Origin: Dyella lutea
GTDB taxonomy: Bacteria > Pseudomonadota > Gammaproteobacteria > Xanthomonadales > Rhodanobacteraceae
Direction: 5' to 3'
Length of the DNA stretch: 64,000 nt
Assembly: GCF_024158035.1 (NCBI RefSeq)
Contig: NZ_JAMZEK010000001.1
Coordinates: 463,501-527,500, forward strand
A model generated the notes under the pieces. It saw only the letters and a list, made by a program, of their open reading frames with translations, was not told where the DNA came from and did not search any database. Of this stretch, positions 1-12,721 are shown in pieces. Positions within the stretch are counted from its first letter, which is position 1. The number at the start of each line of letters is the position of its first letter. Made by a program: the position numbers and the translations under genes.

Positions 1-509
1 CGGGCGAGCTGGTCCTTGATGTGCAGGCGCGCGTAGTTCGACAGGTACAGCATGTCGTAGCGCTGGTCCGGCGAGATCAGGTGCACCACCATGGTCAGGT
101 CGGGCGAGCTCTTCTGCGTGGTCACGCCGAGTCGCTGCACTTCCTCCGGCAGCCGCGGCAGGGCCTGCGCCACGCGGTTCTGCACCTGCACCTGGGCGTT
201 GTCCAGGTCGGTGCCGAGGGCGAAGGTGACGGTCAGCGTCATCGCGCCGTCGCTGGTCGCCTGCGAGGAGGTGTAGAGCATGCCTTCCACGCCGTTGATC
301 TGGGTTTCCAGCGGCGTGGCGACGGTCTCGGCGATCACCTTGGGGTTGGCGCCGGGGTAGCTGGCGCGCACCACCACGGTGGGCGGTACCACTTCCGGGT
401 ACTCGCTGATCGGCAACTGGAACAGCGAGATCGCACCGGCGATCACGATCAGCACCGACAGCACGCCGGCGAGGATCGGTCGATCGACGAAGTATTGGGC
501 GAGTTTCAT
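1..509 (-). CDS. RND multidrug efflux permease, N-terminal part (MexF/AdeG type)
   Basis: Partial inner-membrane proton-driven drug efflux pump of the HAE1 family; the gene starts at 509 and runs off the left edge, so only about 169 of roughly 1,050 residues are visible. The start reads MKLAQYFVDRPILAG, the usual first transmembrane helix of AcrB-type pumps. It is followed by the porter-domain signatures VVPPTVVVRASYPGANPK and ETQINGVEGMLY, which point to the MexF/AdeG branch. It begins 4 bases after the stop of the adaptor gene, so the two are surely one operon, divergent from a LysR regulator. Whether an outer-membrane factor follows cannot be seen. Confidence 0.95.
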   Translation of the reverse strand, partial: MKLAQYFVDRPILAGVLSVLIVIAGAISLFQLPISEYPEVVPPTVVVRASYPGANPKVIAETVATPLETQINGVEGMLYTSSQATSDGAMTLTVTFALGTDLDNAQVQVQNRVAQALPRLPEEVQRLGVTTQKSSPDLTMVVHLISPDQRYDMLYLSNYARLHIKDQLA

Positions 510-513
510 GGGA

Positions 514-1716
514 TCAGTCCTGGGCGCGGGTCAGCGCCGGGCCCTGCGACGGATTGCTGCCGCCGGAGGCCAGTTGGGTATCGGGGTCCAGGCTGCGCGA
601 CTCCATCGACACGCGGGTCGGGTTCACCGGCATGCCGGGGCGCACGTGCTGCAGGCCGTTCACCACCACCACGTCGTTGGCGTCCAGGCCCTGCTCGATC
701 ACACGCAGGCCATCGACCAGCGGTCCGGTGGTGACCTTGCGATAGCTCACCTTGCCGTCCTTGCCGAGCACGTAGACGAACTTGTTGCCGAGGTCGGTGC
801 CGACGGCGCGGTCGTCGATCAGTGCACGCGGCTTGGCGCTGTCGGTGCGTAGCTGCAGGCGCACATACAGGCCCGGGGTGTAGCGGCCGTCGCTGTTGTC
901 GAACACGGCGCGCAGGCGAATGGTGCCGCTGGCGGTGTCGAGCTGGTTGTCGACGAAATCGAGGCGGCCGGCGTGGGGGAAGCCGGATTCGTCCGCCAGG
1001 GCCATCGCCACCCGCGGTGGGCTGCGGTGGTCGCGGCGCAGGTGGTCCAGTTCGAGGTAGCTGTGCTCGTCCACGTCGAAGTACGCGTAGACCGGGTTCA
1101 CGCTGACCACGCTGGTCAGCACGTCGGCGGGCGTGACCAGGTTGCCGGCGGTGATGGCGGCATTGCCGACGCGGCCGTCGATCGGCGCGCGCACCTCGGT
1201 GAACTCGCGGTTGAGCTGTGCGGCGTCGAGCGCCGCGGCGGTGGCGGCGATCTGCGAGCGGGCGCTGGCCGCGGCGGTGTCCAGCCGATCGGCCTCCTCA
1301 CGCGAGATCGCATGCTGGGCCACCAGCCGCGTGCCGCGCGCGGCATTCTCTTCGGCCAGCTTCGCCTCGGCACGGGCCTGGACGAGATTGGCGCGCAGAC
1401 GGTCGACTTCGGCCTGGTACGGCCGGGGATCGATGCGGAACAGCAGCTCGCCCTTGTGCACCAGCGTGCCTTCCTTGAACAGCACGCTGTCGATGTAGCC
1501 GCTGACCCGCGGGTGCACCTGCACGGTGTCGACGGCCTGCAGGTGGCCGGTGAACTGGGCGGTGTCGCCGACGGCCCGGACCAGGGTCTGGGCGACGGTG
1601 ACGGCGGGGGGCGGCGGCGCGGCCTGTGCCTGGCTGCTGCCGTGATGGTCCAGGACGGCCCAGCTGCCGGCGGCGAGCGCCACGGCGAGGGCGATGAAGA
1701 TCCAGCGTTTCTGCAT
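514..1716 (-). CDS. RND efflux periplasmic adaptor (MexE type membrane fusion protein)
   Basis: Periplasmic adaptor that joins the RND permease to an outer-membrane channel. It has 400 residues, the normal family length. An N-terminal hydrophobic segment (about 4-20, IFIALAVALAAG) is the export signal. A lipoyl-like half (VQVHPRVSGYIDSVLFKEG) follows, then an alanine-rich coiled-coil hairpin (RANLVQARAEAKLAEENAA), the second lipoyl half (EVRAPIDGRVGNAAITAGNL) and the beta-barrel domain. I chose the ATG at 1716 rather than codons further upstream because AGGGAG stands just before it and the signal peptide then begins at residue 3. It is transcribed with the permease, away from the LysR gene, which is the MexT-mexEF style of arrangement; substrates cannot be read from sequence. 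Confidence 0.95.
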   Translation of the reverse strand: MQKRWIFIALAVALAAGSWAVLDHHGSSQAQAAPPPPAVTVAQTLVRAVGDTAQFTGHLQAVDTVQVHPRVSGYIDSVLFKEGTLVHKGELLFRIDPRPYQAEVDRLRANLVQARAEAKLAEENAARGTRLVAQHAISREEADRLDTAAASARSQIAATAAALDAAQLNREFTEVRAPIDGRVGNAAITAGNLVTPADVLTSVVSVNPVYAYFDVDEHSYLELDHLRRDHRSPPRVAMALADESGFPHAGRLDFVDNQLDTASGTIRLRAVFDNSDGRYTPGLYVRLQLRTDSAKPRALIDDRAVGTDLGNKFVYVLGKDGKVSYRKVTTGPLVDGLRVIEQGLDANDVVVVNGLQHVRPGMPVNPTRVSMESRSLDPDTQLASGGSNPSQGPALTRAQD

Positions 1717-1820
1717 GACGGGCTCCCTGAGCAACGTGCGCCGAACCGGGGGGAGTCGGCGAGGCCCGGGAGAATAGGTACACTGTCCGGTATAGAAAAC
1801 CGTCGTTTGGTGCAATGCAA

Positions 1821-1839
1821 TGGTGACTCCCAGTCACCA
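1821..1839. promoter_or_regulatory. Perfect inverted repeat in the efflux/LysR divergent region
   Basis: TGGTGACTCCCAGTCACCA has two perfect 8-base arms around CCC. It lies in the 143-base region between the adaptor start and the LysR start, 20 bases before the LysR ATG. Possible roles are an operator for autoregulation by the LysR protein or an RNA stem-loop in its leader. No match to a named operator is claimed. Confidence 0.5.
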
Positions 1840-1859
1840 ATCGCCCGAGGAAACCCCTG

Positions 1860-2882
1860 ATGGAAGACTTTTCCGCCATCTCAGTCTTCGTTCGCGTGGT
1901 CGAAGCGAACAGCTTCGCCGCCGCCGCCGCCCAGCTCGGCATGACGCCCTCCGGAGTCAGTCGCGCCGTGTCCCGGCTGGAGGCCCGGCTCGGCGCGCGG
2001 CTGCTGTTCCGTTCCACCCGTTCGCTGCGGCTGACCGAGGACGGCGCCGCGTTCCACGCCCGCTGCAGGGAAATCCTCGCCGACCTCAGCGAGGCGACCG
2101 AGGCACTGGGCGAGGCCAGTCGCGAGCCGGCGGGCAAGCTGCGTGTGGGGCTGTCATTGGGCGTGGGACGCGCGGCGCTGATCCCGCGCCTGGCCGAATT
2201 CGAGAAACGCTATCCGGACATTCGCCTCGAACTGCTGATGAGCGACCTGCCCGGCGACCTCAACGGCGAGGGCATCGATTGCGCGATCCGCGTGGGCCAG
2301 CTGGAGGACTCCAGCCACATCGCGCACAAGATCGGCTACCTGCGCAATGTCGTGCTCGCCTCACCCGACTACCTCGCGCGGCATGGTGCCCCGGCCGGCA
2401 TCGACGACCTCAGGCACCACCGCTGCATCAACTACGTGTACCCGAACGGCAAGCCGCGGCAGTGGCAGTTCGACGGACCGGACGGGCAGATCGAAGTGGA
2501 CATCGACGCGCACCTGCTGATCAACGACGGCGAGTCGGTGATCCAGGCGGTGAGCGAAGGGCTGGGCATCACCCAGGCGCCGCATCTGCTGGCCTCATGC
2601 CTGCTCAGCAAGGGGATGCTGCAGCTGGTGATGACCGACGTGCGCTCCACCGGTAAGCCGGTATGGATCGTCTACCCGCAGAAGCGGCACCTGTCGGCGC
2701 GGGTGCGCGCCTTCATCGGCTGGGTGCGCGAGCTGTTCGACGCGTTGAACGAGCCGGACGTGCTGAAGCGTCCGTCGATACCGACGGTGCCGGCACCGTC
2801 AGCGGTGGCGAAGGCTCCGGCGCGGGTTCAGCTACCCAGCGGCATCCAGGCCAGCAGCGCCAGACCCAGTGCGATGCGGTAG
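1860..2882 (+). CDS. LysR-family transcriptional regulator, divergent to RND efflux pair
   Basis: DNA-binding regulator of 340 residues. The winged HTH occupies about residues 1-60 (FAAAAAQLGMTPSGVSRAVS, LFRSTRSLRLTEDG) and the periplasmic-binding-protein-like effector domain about 90-295. It is longer than the usual 300 residues because of a proline/alanine-rich tail of about 40 residues, which overlaps the 3' end of the convergent uppP gene by 55 bases. Divergence from an RND operon suggests it controls that pump, as MexT-like or BpeT-like regulators do; this is inference from position. The domain resembles the AaeR/DmlR-like branch (DxxAIRVGQL, INDGESV), so an aromatic or acidic effector is possible. 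Confidence 0.9.
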   Translation: MEDFSAISVFVRVVEANSFAAAAAQLGMTPSGVSRAVSRLEARLGARLLFRSTRSLRLTEDGAAFHARCREILADLSEATEALGEASREPAGKLRVGLSLGVGRAALIPRLAEFEKRYPDIRLELLMSDLPGDLNGEGIDCAIRVGQLEDSSHIAHKIGYLRNVVLASPDYLARHGAPAGIDDLRHHRCINYVYPNGKPRQWQFDGPDGQIEVDIDAHLLINDGESVIQAVSEGLGITQAPHLLASCLLSKGMLQLVMTDVRSTGKPVWIVYPQKRHLSARVRAFIGWVRELFDALNEPDVLKRPSIPTVPAPSAVAKAPARVQLPSGIQASSARPSAMR

Positions 2883-3625
2883 ACCGCGAAGGCGGTGAAG
2901 CGGTGGGTGCGGATGTAGCCGAGCAGCCACTTCACCGCCGCGAATGCGACGATCGCCGACACCACGAAGCCGACTGCCAGCGCGGTCCAGTCCTCGTGGG
3001 CGACGCCGCCGTTCTTCAGCACCTTCAGCAGTTCGTAGCCAGTGGCTGCATACATGGTCGGGATGCCGACCAGGAACGCGAATTCGGTCGCGGCGGGTCG
3101 ATCGCCGGTACCGGCCAGCAGCGCGGTGAAGATCGTCGCCGAGGAGCGCGAGGTGCCCGGGAAGATCCCGGCGACCATCTGCGCGACACCGACCAGGATC
3201 GCCACCGTCCAGGTCACCTGCGTGCTCGGTGGCCGCCGCGCAGCCAGCTGCTCGGCGGCGATCATCCACACGCCGCCGATCACCAGCGCCCAGGCCACCG
3301 GCGTCACTGTCTCCGGCAGCTTGAATCCCATCTTCACGGCGATCAGCCCGAGCACCGCGGTGATCAGGAAGGCGACAGTCAGCTTGGCCAGGTAGTCGCG
3401 GTTGGCCGGATCGCGCCACTGCGTCAGCAGCTGCCAGATGCGCTTCCAGTAGATCAGCGTCACCGCAAGGATCGCGCCGGCCTGGATGCCGACGTTGAAC
3501 AGGTCCGATCGCGCGCCCAGTCCGAGCTTTTCCGCGATCAGCAGGTGCCCGGTACTGGAGATGGGGAGGAACTCGGTGATGCCTTCGATGATGCCGAGGA
3601 GGATGACGCGGAGCAGATCGATCAC
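2828..3625 (-). CDS. uppP: Undecaprenyl-diphosphatase (BacA family)
   Basis: Integral membrane phosphatase that converts undecaprenyl pyrophosphate to the monophosphate carrier used in peptidoglycan and O-antigen synthesis; overproduction classically gives bacitracin resistance. The two catalytic signatures are present: EGITEFLPISSTGHL near residues 11-25 and FPGTSRSSATI in the second half, with about eight hydrophobic helices. With the GTG at 3625 the protein is 265 residues, the family norm; the reading frame stays open upstream, but that part is polar and unlike the family. The gene converges on the LysR gene with a 55-base overlap. Confidence 0.93.
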   Translation of the reverse strand: MIDLLRVILLGIIEGITEFLPISSTGHLLIAEKLGLGARSDLFNVGIQAGAILAVTLIYWKRIWQLLTQWRDPANRDYLAKLTVAFLITAVLGLIAVKMGFKLPETVTPVAWALVIGGVWMIAAEQLAARRPPSTQVTWTVAILVGVAQMVAGIFPGTSRSSATIFTALLAGTGDRPAATEFAFLVGIPTMYAATGYELLKVLKNGGVAHEDWTALAVGFVVSAIVAFAAVKWLLGYIRTHRFTAFAVYRIALGLALLAWMPLGS

Positions 3626-5474
<1,849 letters not shown>

Positions 5475-5496
5475 TTCCGCTGCCACGAGGTCTTCC

Positions 5497-6852
5497 ATGA
5501 AAGAGATCGCGCTTTCCCGTTCCGCCCGGGCGCTTCCGGCCTGGGCGCTGCTGTTCGCCGTGCTGTGCATGCTGCTCGTCCCGTCGGCCTCCCATGCTGC
5601 CGAGGCGGCCCCCACCGTCGACAAGGGCGACGTGGCCTGGATGCTCACCTCCACGTTGCTGGTGCTGCTGATGACGGTGCCGGGCCTGGCCCTGTTCTAC
5701 GGCGGCCTGGTCCGCTCGAAGAACGTGCTGTCGATCCTGATGCAGGTGATGACGGTGTTCTCGATGATCGTGGTGCTGTGGGTGATCTACGGCTACTCGC
5801 TGGCCTTCAACGGCGGCAATGCCTTCATCGGCAACCTGGACAAGCTGTTCCTCAGGGGCGTGACCAAGGACAGCCTGGCGGCCACCTTCACCGCGGGCGT
5901 GGCGCTGCCCGAATACGTGTTCGTGGTGTTCCAGTCGACCTTCGCCGGCATCACCGGCGCGCTGATCGTCGGTGCGTTCGCCGAGCGCATGCGCTTTCGC
6001 GCAGTCCTGGTGTTCTGCGCGCTGTGGTTCACCTTCGCCTACCTGCCGATCGCGCACATGGTCTGGTACGGACCGAACGGATTCATGTTCGCGAAGGGCG
6101 CGCTGGACTTCGCCGGCGGCACCGTGGTGCACATCAATGCCGGTATCGCCGGCCTGGTCGGCGCCTATTTCGTCGGTCCGCGGCTGGGGCTGGGGCGCGA
6201 GTCGATGAAGCCGCACAACGTGACCTTCACCATGGTCGGCGCGGCGATCCTGTGGGTGGGCTGGTTCGGTTTCAACGCCGGCTCCAACCTGGAGTCCAAC
6301 GCCGGCGCGGCGCTGGCCTTCATCAATACGCTGGTGGCGACCGCGGCGGCGGTGCTGGTGTGGCTGCTGATCGAGGCGGTGCACAAGGGCAAGCCCTCGA
6401 TGGTCGGCGGTGCCTCGGGCGCGGTGGCCGGCCTGGTGGCGATTACCCCGGCCTGCGGCACGGTCGGCCCGATGGGCTCGCTGGCGATCGGTGCGGCAGC
6501 CAGCGTGGCCTGCGTCTGGGGTGTGACCGGCTTGAAGAAGCTCCTACGCGCCGACGACGCGCTCGACGTGTTCGGCGTGCACGGGCTGGGCGGCATTGTC
6601 GGCGCCCTGCTCACCGGCGTGTTCAGCGCCCCGACACTGGGCGGCACCGGCTTCGGCAGCGGCAACAGCACGATCGCCCAGCAGCTGGGCGTGCAGGCGC
6701 TCGGCGTGGGCGTGACCCTGGTCTGGAGCGGCGTGGTCTCGGTGCTGGCCTACCTGGTGGTGAAGGTGGTGTTCGGGCTGCGGGTCTCGGCCGAGGCCGA
6801 GCGCGAGGGCCTGGATATCACCTCGCACGGCGAGAGCGCCTACGAGGGCTAG
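5497..6852 (+). CDS. amtB: Ammonium channel
   Basis: Inner-membrane ammonium transporter of 451 residues with a cleavable signal peptide (about residues 1-34, ending SASHAAEA) and eleven predicted transmembrane helices. The pore twin-histidine signatures are visible in VVHINAGIAGLVGA and DVFGVHGLGGIVGA, and LALFYGGLVRSKNVLS is the first-helix motif. I chose ATG 5497, preceded by ACGAGG, over an upstream ATG overlapping glnK because only this start gives a proper signal peptide. The partner GlnK blocks the channel when nitrogen is sufficient. A strong terminator follows at once. Confidence 0.97.
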   Translation: MKEIALSRSARALPAWALLFAVLCMLLVPSASHAAEAAPTVDKGDVAWMLTSTLLVLLMTVPGLALFYGGLVRSKNVLSILMQVMTVFSMIVVLWVIYGYSLAFNGGNAFIGNLDKLFLRGVTKDSLAATFTAGVALPEYVFVVFQSTFAGITGALIVGAFAERMRFRAVLVFCALWFTFAYLPIAHMVWYGPNGFMFAKGALDFAGGTVVHINAGIAGLVGAYFVGPRLGLGRESMKPHNVTFTMVGAAILWVGWFGFNAGSNLESNAGAALAFINTLVATAAAVLVWLLIEAVHKGKPSMVGGASGAVAGLVAITPACGTVGPMGSLAIGAAASVACVWGVTGLKKLLRADDALDVFGVHGLGGIVGALLTGVFSAPTLGGTGFGSGNSTIAQQLGVQALGVGVTLVWSGVVSVLAYLVVKVVFGLRVSAEAEREGLDITSHGESAYEG

Positions 6853-6857
6853 ACCTT

Positions 6858-6895
6858 GGGCGCGTCCGTCTCGTGGAACGGGAGCGCCCCTTTTT
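6858..6895 (+). terminator. Intrinsic terminator after amtB
   Basis: GGGCGC (6858-6863) pairs with GCGCCC (6884-6889), with further pairing inside, and five T residues follow. It sits 6 bases beyond the amtB stop and separates the porin-glnK-amtB transcript from glnA. Confidence 0.75.
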
Positions 6896-6995
6896 AGTGC
6901 AAAACCAAGGTATCGTTGCCCACGTTTGAAGCGTCAGTCCGCCCCGCCAACCCCGCGAACCGCATGCCAGCGCGGCGCGCGACTGGTCCCGCAGG

Positions 6996-7011
6996 TGGCA
7001 TGGCGCTTGCT
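6996..7011 (+). promoter_or_regulatory. Sigma-54 promoter of glnA
   Basis: TGGCATGGCGCTTGCT fits TGGCAC-N5-TTGCW with one mismatch and exact GG-N10-GC spacing. It ends 36 bases before the glnA ATG, giving a short leader. About 85 bases upstream (6898-6914) is TGCAAAACCAAGGTATC, a weak NtrC-like 17-mer; the enhancer is not certain. Confidence 0.8.
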
Positions 7012-7047
7012 AAAACCCTGCTGCCAATCCACCACCGAGGTTCTTCC

Positions 7048-8457
7048 ATGTCCGTTGCCAAAGTGCTTGACCTGATCCAGGAGCATGACGTCGAGTTCGT
7101 CGACTTCCGCTTCGTCGACATGCTGGGCAAGCAGCACCACGTCACCTTCCCGGCCCACGCCATCGACGAGAGCACCTTCGAGGACGGCAAGATGTTCGAC
7201 GGTTCGTCGATCTCGGGCTGGAAGGGCATCAACGAGTCGGACATGGTGCTGATGCCCGACCCGGACACCGCCTACATCGACCCGTTCAGCGGCCACCCGC
7301 AGCTGGTGCTCCACTGCGACGTGCTCGAGCCGTCGACCATGCAGGCCTACGGCCGCGACCCGCGCTCGATCGCCAAGCGCGCCGAGGCGTTCCTGAAGTC
7401 CACCGGCATCGCCGACACCGCGTTCTTCGGCCCGGAGCCGGAGTTCTTCGTATTCGACTCGGTGCGCTGGCAGAACGACATGGGCCGCGTGTTCTACGAG
7501 ATCGAGTCCGAGGAAGCCTCCTGGAGCTCGCGCTTCAAGTACGACGAGGGCAACACCGGCCACCGTCCGGGCGTGAAGGGCGGCTACTTCCCGGTCAGCC
7601 CGGTCGATTCGCTGGGTGACCTGCGCGCCGACATGTGCAAGGTGCTCGAGGCGCTCGGCCAGACCGTCGAGGTGCACCACCACGAGGTGGCCAACGCCGG
7701 CCAGTGCGAGATCGGCGTGAAGTTCAACACGCTGGTGAAGAAGGCCGACGAGCTGATCACCCTGAAGTACGTGATCCGCAACGTCGCCCACCAGAACGGC
7801 AAGACCGTCACCTTCATGCCCAAGCCGATCGTCGGCGACAACGGCAGCGGCATGCACGTGCACCAGTCGCTCTCGAAGGACGGCAACAACCTGTTCGCCG
7901 GTGACCTCTACGGCGGCCTGAGCCAGACCGCGCTGTGGTACATCGGCGGCGTGTTCAAGCATGCCAAGGCTATCAACGCGTTCGCCAACTCCGGCACCAA
8001 CAGCTACAAGCGCCTGGTGCCGGGCTTCGAGGCGCCGGTGATGCTGGCGTACTCGGCCCGCAACCGCTCGGCCAGCTGCCGCATCCCGTACGTGTCCAGC
8101 CCGAAGGGCCGCCGCATCGAGGTGCGCTTCCCCGATCCGCTGCAGTCCGGCTACCTCACCTTCACCGCGCTGATGATGGCCGGCCTGGACGGCATCCTGA
8201 ACAAGATCGACCCGGGTGCGCCGTCGGACAAGGACCTGTACGACCTGCCGCCGGAGGAGGAGAAGAACATCCCGCAGGTGTGCTCCAGCCTCGACGCCGC
8301 GCTGGAAGCGCTGGACAAGGACCGCGACTTCCTCAAGGCCGGTGGCGTGTTCACCGACGACTTCATCGATGCCTACATCGAGCTGAAGATGCAGGAAGTC
8401 ACCCGCTACCGCGCCAGCACCCACCCGCTGGAGTTCCAGATGTACTACGCGATCTGA
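7048..8457 (+). CDS. glnA: Type I glutamine synthetase
   Basis: Dodecameric enzyme joining ammonia to glutamate with ATP; the central step of nitrogen assimilation. It has 469 residues, exact for GSI-beta. Visible signatures: [10 protein letters not shown], the metal/ATP segments around [36 protein letters not shown], and the adenylylation loop [11 protein letters not shown] carrying the regulatory tyrosine. The ATG at 7048 gives the standard [10 protein letters not shown] start; codons upstream are non-homologous. Expressed from the sigma-54 promoter just upstream, with its own terminator. In many relatives ntrB-ntrC follow directly; here they lie 14 kb away. Confidence 0.99.
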   Translation: MSVAKVLDLIQEHDVEFVDFRFVDMLGKQHHVTFPAHAIDESTFEDGKMFDGSSISGWKGINESDMVLMPDPDTAYIDPFSGHPQLVLHCDVLEPSTMQAYGRDPRSIAKRAEAFLKSTGIADTAFFGPEPEFFVFDSVRWQNDMGRVFYEIESEEASWSSRFKYDEGNTGHRPGVKGGYFPVSPVDSLGDLRADMCKVLEALGQTVEVHHHEVANAGQCEIGVKFNTLVKKADELITLKYVIRNVAHQNGKTVTFMPKPIVGDNGSGMHVHQSLSKDGNNLFAGDLYGGLSQTALWYIGGVFKHAKAINAFANSGTNSYKRLVPGFEAPVMLAYSARNRSASCRIPYVSSPKGRRIEVRFPDPLQSGYLTFTALMMAGLDGILNKIDPGAPSDKDLYDLPPEEEKNIPQVCSSLDAALEALDKDRDFLKAGGVFTDDFIDAYIELKMQEVTRYRASTHPLEFQMYYAI

Positions 8458-8483
8458 CCGCTGCGGTCGGACACGATGACGGA

Positions 8484-8508
8484 GGGGAGCCGCAAGGCTC
8501 CCCTTTTT
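8484..8508 (+). terminator. Intrinsic terminator of glnA
   Basis: GGGGAGCC-GCAA-GGCTCCCC forms a perfect 8-base stem with a GCAA tetraloop, followed directly by five T. It lies between glnA and the convergent sucrose transporter gene. Confidence 0.9.
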
Positions 8509-8524
8509 CGTGGGCGGATGCCGG

Positions 8525-9829
8525 TCAGTGCCCGGGGCGCCGCACGCGCAGCGCCAGCAGCGCGGCGGCGAGCAGGCCGGCGCCGGCCAGCCGGATCACG
8601 TTCTCCGGGTTGTCGCCGAGCACGCGGTGGTAGAGCAGCGGCACGGTGAGGATCTGCATCAGCATCGGCAGCACGATGAAGCCGTTGAAGATGCCCATGT
8701 ACACGCCGGCGCGCGCCGGCGGGATGCAGCCGGCGAGCATCGCGTAGGGGTTGCCCATCAGGCTGGCCCAGGTCAGGCCCAGGCCGAGCATCGGCAGCAG
8801 CAGCCACCACGGGTCGTGGATCAGCGGCAGCGACAGCAGGCCGAGGCCGCCGAGGGTGAGGCAGATCGCGTGCAGCACCGGCGCGCCCATCCGTCGCGCC
8901 AGCGGCAGCATCGCCAGTGCGGCGACGAACGCCACCGCGTTGTAGAAGCCGCCAATGCGGCCGGTGACCAGCACCGCCTCGCCGAAGCCGGCCGAGGCGG
9001 CGTCGGTGCTGCCGTAGAGCGTGCGCGCCAGCGACAGCGTGATGTATTCCCAGTAGCAGAACATCGCGTACCACTGGCACAGCATCATCACCGCGAGCTG
9101 GCGCATGGTCGGCGGCATCTGCCGCACCGCGTCGACGATCTCCGCCAGCGTGGCGGCGAGCGAGCGCGGCCGCGCCCGCATGGCCGCGCGCTCGGCCTCG
9201 TCCAGCGGCAGCTCCGGCGTGGTCCACGCCGACCAGCCGACCGAGCCGATCGAGAACACCGCGCCAATGACGAACGCGGTCACCACCGCATAGGGAATGC
9301 CGTGCGCGTTGGTCGCCTTCAGGTCCAGCCCGGCGAACACCAGCAGCGACGGGGTGAGGTAGGCCAGCGTCTGCGACAGCCCGGTGAACGCGCTCTGGGT
9401 GAGGAAGCCGGCGCTGTGCTGGGAGGCGTCGAGGCGGTCGCTGACGAAGGCGCGGTACGGCTCCATCGTCACGTTGTTGGCCGCGTCGAGGATCCACAGC
9501 AGGCTGGCCGCCACCCACAGCGCCGGGCTGAACGGCATCGCCAGCAGGCACAGGCTGCAGATCAGCGCGCCGATCAGGAAGTACGGCGTGCGCCGGCCGA
9601 AACGGCTGTCGGTGCGGTCGCTCATCGCGCCGATCAGCGGCTGCACCAGCAGCCCGGTGATCGGCCCGGCCAGCCACAGGTAGGGCAGGGTGGCGTCGTT
9701 GGCGCCCAGGTACTTGTAGATCGGGCTCATGTTGCTCTGCTGCAGCCCGAAGCTGAACTGGATGCCGAAGAACCCGACATTCATGTTGACGATCTGCCAG
9801 AACGCGAGGCGTGGCTTGCGCGTCGTCAT
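8525..9829 (-). CDS. suxC: MFS sucrose transporter (SuxC-like, GPH/SLC45 type)
   Basis: Twelve-helix inner-membrane sugar transporter of 434 residues. The N-terminal [20 protein letters not shown] and the loop [18 protein letters not shown] (RxGRR between helices 2 and 3) are typical of the GPH/SLC45 sucrose-proton symporter group that contains Xanthomonas SuxC. It is the last gene of a five-gene sucrose cluster; its ATG overlaps the fructokinase stop as ATGA, so the two are translationally coupled. Expected role: moving sucrose from periplasm to cytoplasm, where amylosucrase acts. Maltose or another disaccharide is a less likely substrate. Confidence 0.88.
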   Translation of the reverse strand: MTTRKPRLAFWQIVNMNVGFFGIQFSFGLQQSNMSPIYKYLGANDATLPYLWLAGPITGLLVQPLIGAMSDRTDSRFGRRTPYFLIGALICSLCLLAMPFSPALWVAASLLWILDAANNVTMEPYRAFVSDRLDASQHSAGFLTQSAFTGLSQTLAYLTPSLLVFAGLDLKATNAHGIPYAVVTAFVIGAVFSIGSVGWSAWTTPELPLDEAERAAMRARPRSLAATLAEIVDAVRQMPPTMRQLAVMMLCQWYAMFCYWEYITLSLARTLYGSTDAASAGFGEAVLVTGRIGGFYNAVAFVAALAMLPLARRMGAPVLHAICLTLGGLGLLSLPLIHDPWWLLLPMLGLGLTWASLMGNPYAMLAGCIPPARAGVYMGIFNGFIVLPMLMQILTVPLLYHRVLGDNPENVIRLAGAGLLAAALLALRVRRPGH

Positions 9830-10768
9830 GGGGTCGCTCCCTCGGTGTCAGCGTGATCCGGCGGCGTCCGCCAGCGAGCGTACACGGCCGGATCGGCCGG
9901 CAGCGCGCCGCGCCAGCCGCAGCTGGCGCTGGCGAAGGCCACCGCCCGGTCGAGCACCGTCCCCGCGGCCTCGCCCTGCACCAGCCCGGCCAGCATCATG
10001 CCGCTGAAGGCGTCGCCGGCGCCGACGGTGTCGACGATCCGCGCCAGCGGCGGTGCCGGCGCGCGGGCCGTGCAATGCCCGCCGGCGTCCCAGGCGACGG
10101 CGCCTTCGCCGCCATGGGTCACCAGCAGGGTGCGCGCGCCGGTGCGCTGGCACAGCGCGGCGATGCCGCCGTCGCGGTCGCCCGGTGCCGGCATCCCGGC
10201 CGGACCGGCGAGGTCGAGCCAGCCGAGCAGCCGCCCCAGTTCCTCGTCGCTGAGCTTGAGCACGTGGACGTCGCGCAGCAGGTCGAGGATCACCGATGGC
10301 GCCGGCCCCGCTTCGCGCCAGTTGAGGTCGACATAGGCGCGGTGCGGCAGCGTCGTGCGGATCGCCGCCAGCGCCTGCCGCGACGGGCCGGCGCGCAGCG
10401 CCAGCGTGCCGAAGTACAGCCAAGCGCCGGGACCGGCGCGCTGCGCGACCGCCACCGCGTCGGCCGCGTCGATACGGTCGAACGCCTGCGCATCGGGAAT
10501 CTCGAATGCGTGCCCTTCCGGCCGCTCGTGGACGAGGACACGCGCGGTCTCCGCATCCGCCTGCGCCTCGTCCAGCGACAGCCCGAGGCGCGCGGCGGCT
10601 GCGCGCAGGGCGTCACCTGCCGGGTCGCGGCCGAGCCGCGTCACCAGCCGCGGCGCACGGCCCAGTGCCGCCAGGTGGCAGGCCACGTTGAACGGGGCGC
10701 CGCCGGGCACCACGCCGTCGGCGAACGCGTCCACCAGCGCCTCGCCGAATACCAGTGGACGCGAGGAT

Positions 10769-10776
<8 letters not shown>
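9826..10776 (-). CDS. Fructokinase (PfkB/ribokinase family)
   Basis: Cytoplasmic sugar kinase of 316 residues, expected to phosphorylate the fructose released by amylosucrase. The ribokinase opening VFGEALVDAF, the GGAPFNVACHLAALG substrate motif and the anion-hole/catalytic segment DTVGAGDAFSGMMLAGL (with the catalytic Asp in GAGDAF) are all present. The ATG at 10776 overlaps the amylosucrase stop by 8 bases and its own stop overlaps the transporter start, so all three are coupled. The longer upstream reading frame is antisense-like noise inside amylosucrase. The Xanthomonas sux locus is usually described as transporter, receptor, amylosucrase and regulator, so a kinase inside the operon is a useful local detail. 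Confidence 0.9.

Positions 10777-12717
<1,941 letters not shown>

Positions 12718-12721
<4 letters not shown>

Noticed and set aside
6898..6914. NtrC enhancer upstream of glnA
   Set aside because: TGCAAAACCAAGGTATC matches only part of each half-site; kept as a weak remark under the glnA promoter, not as a feature.
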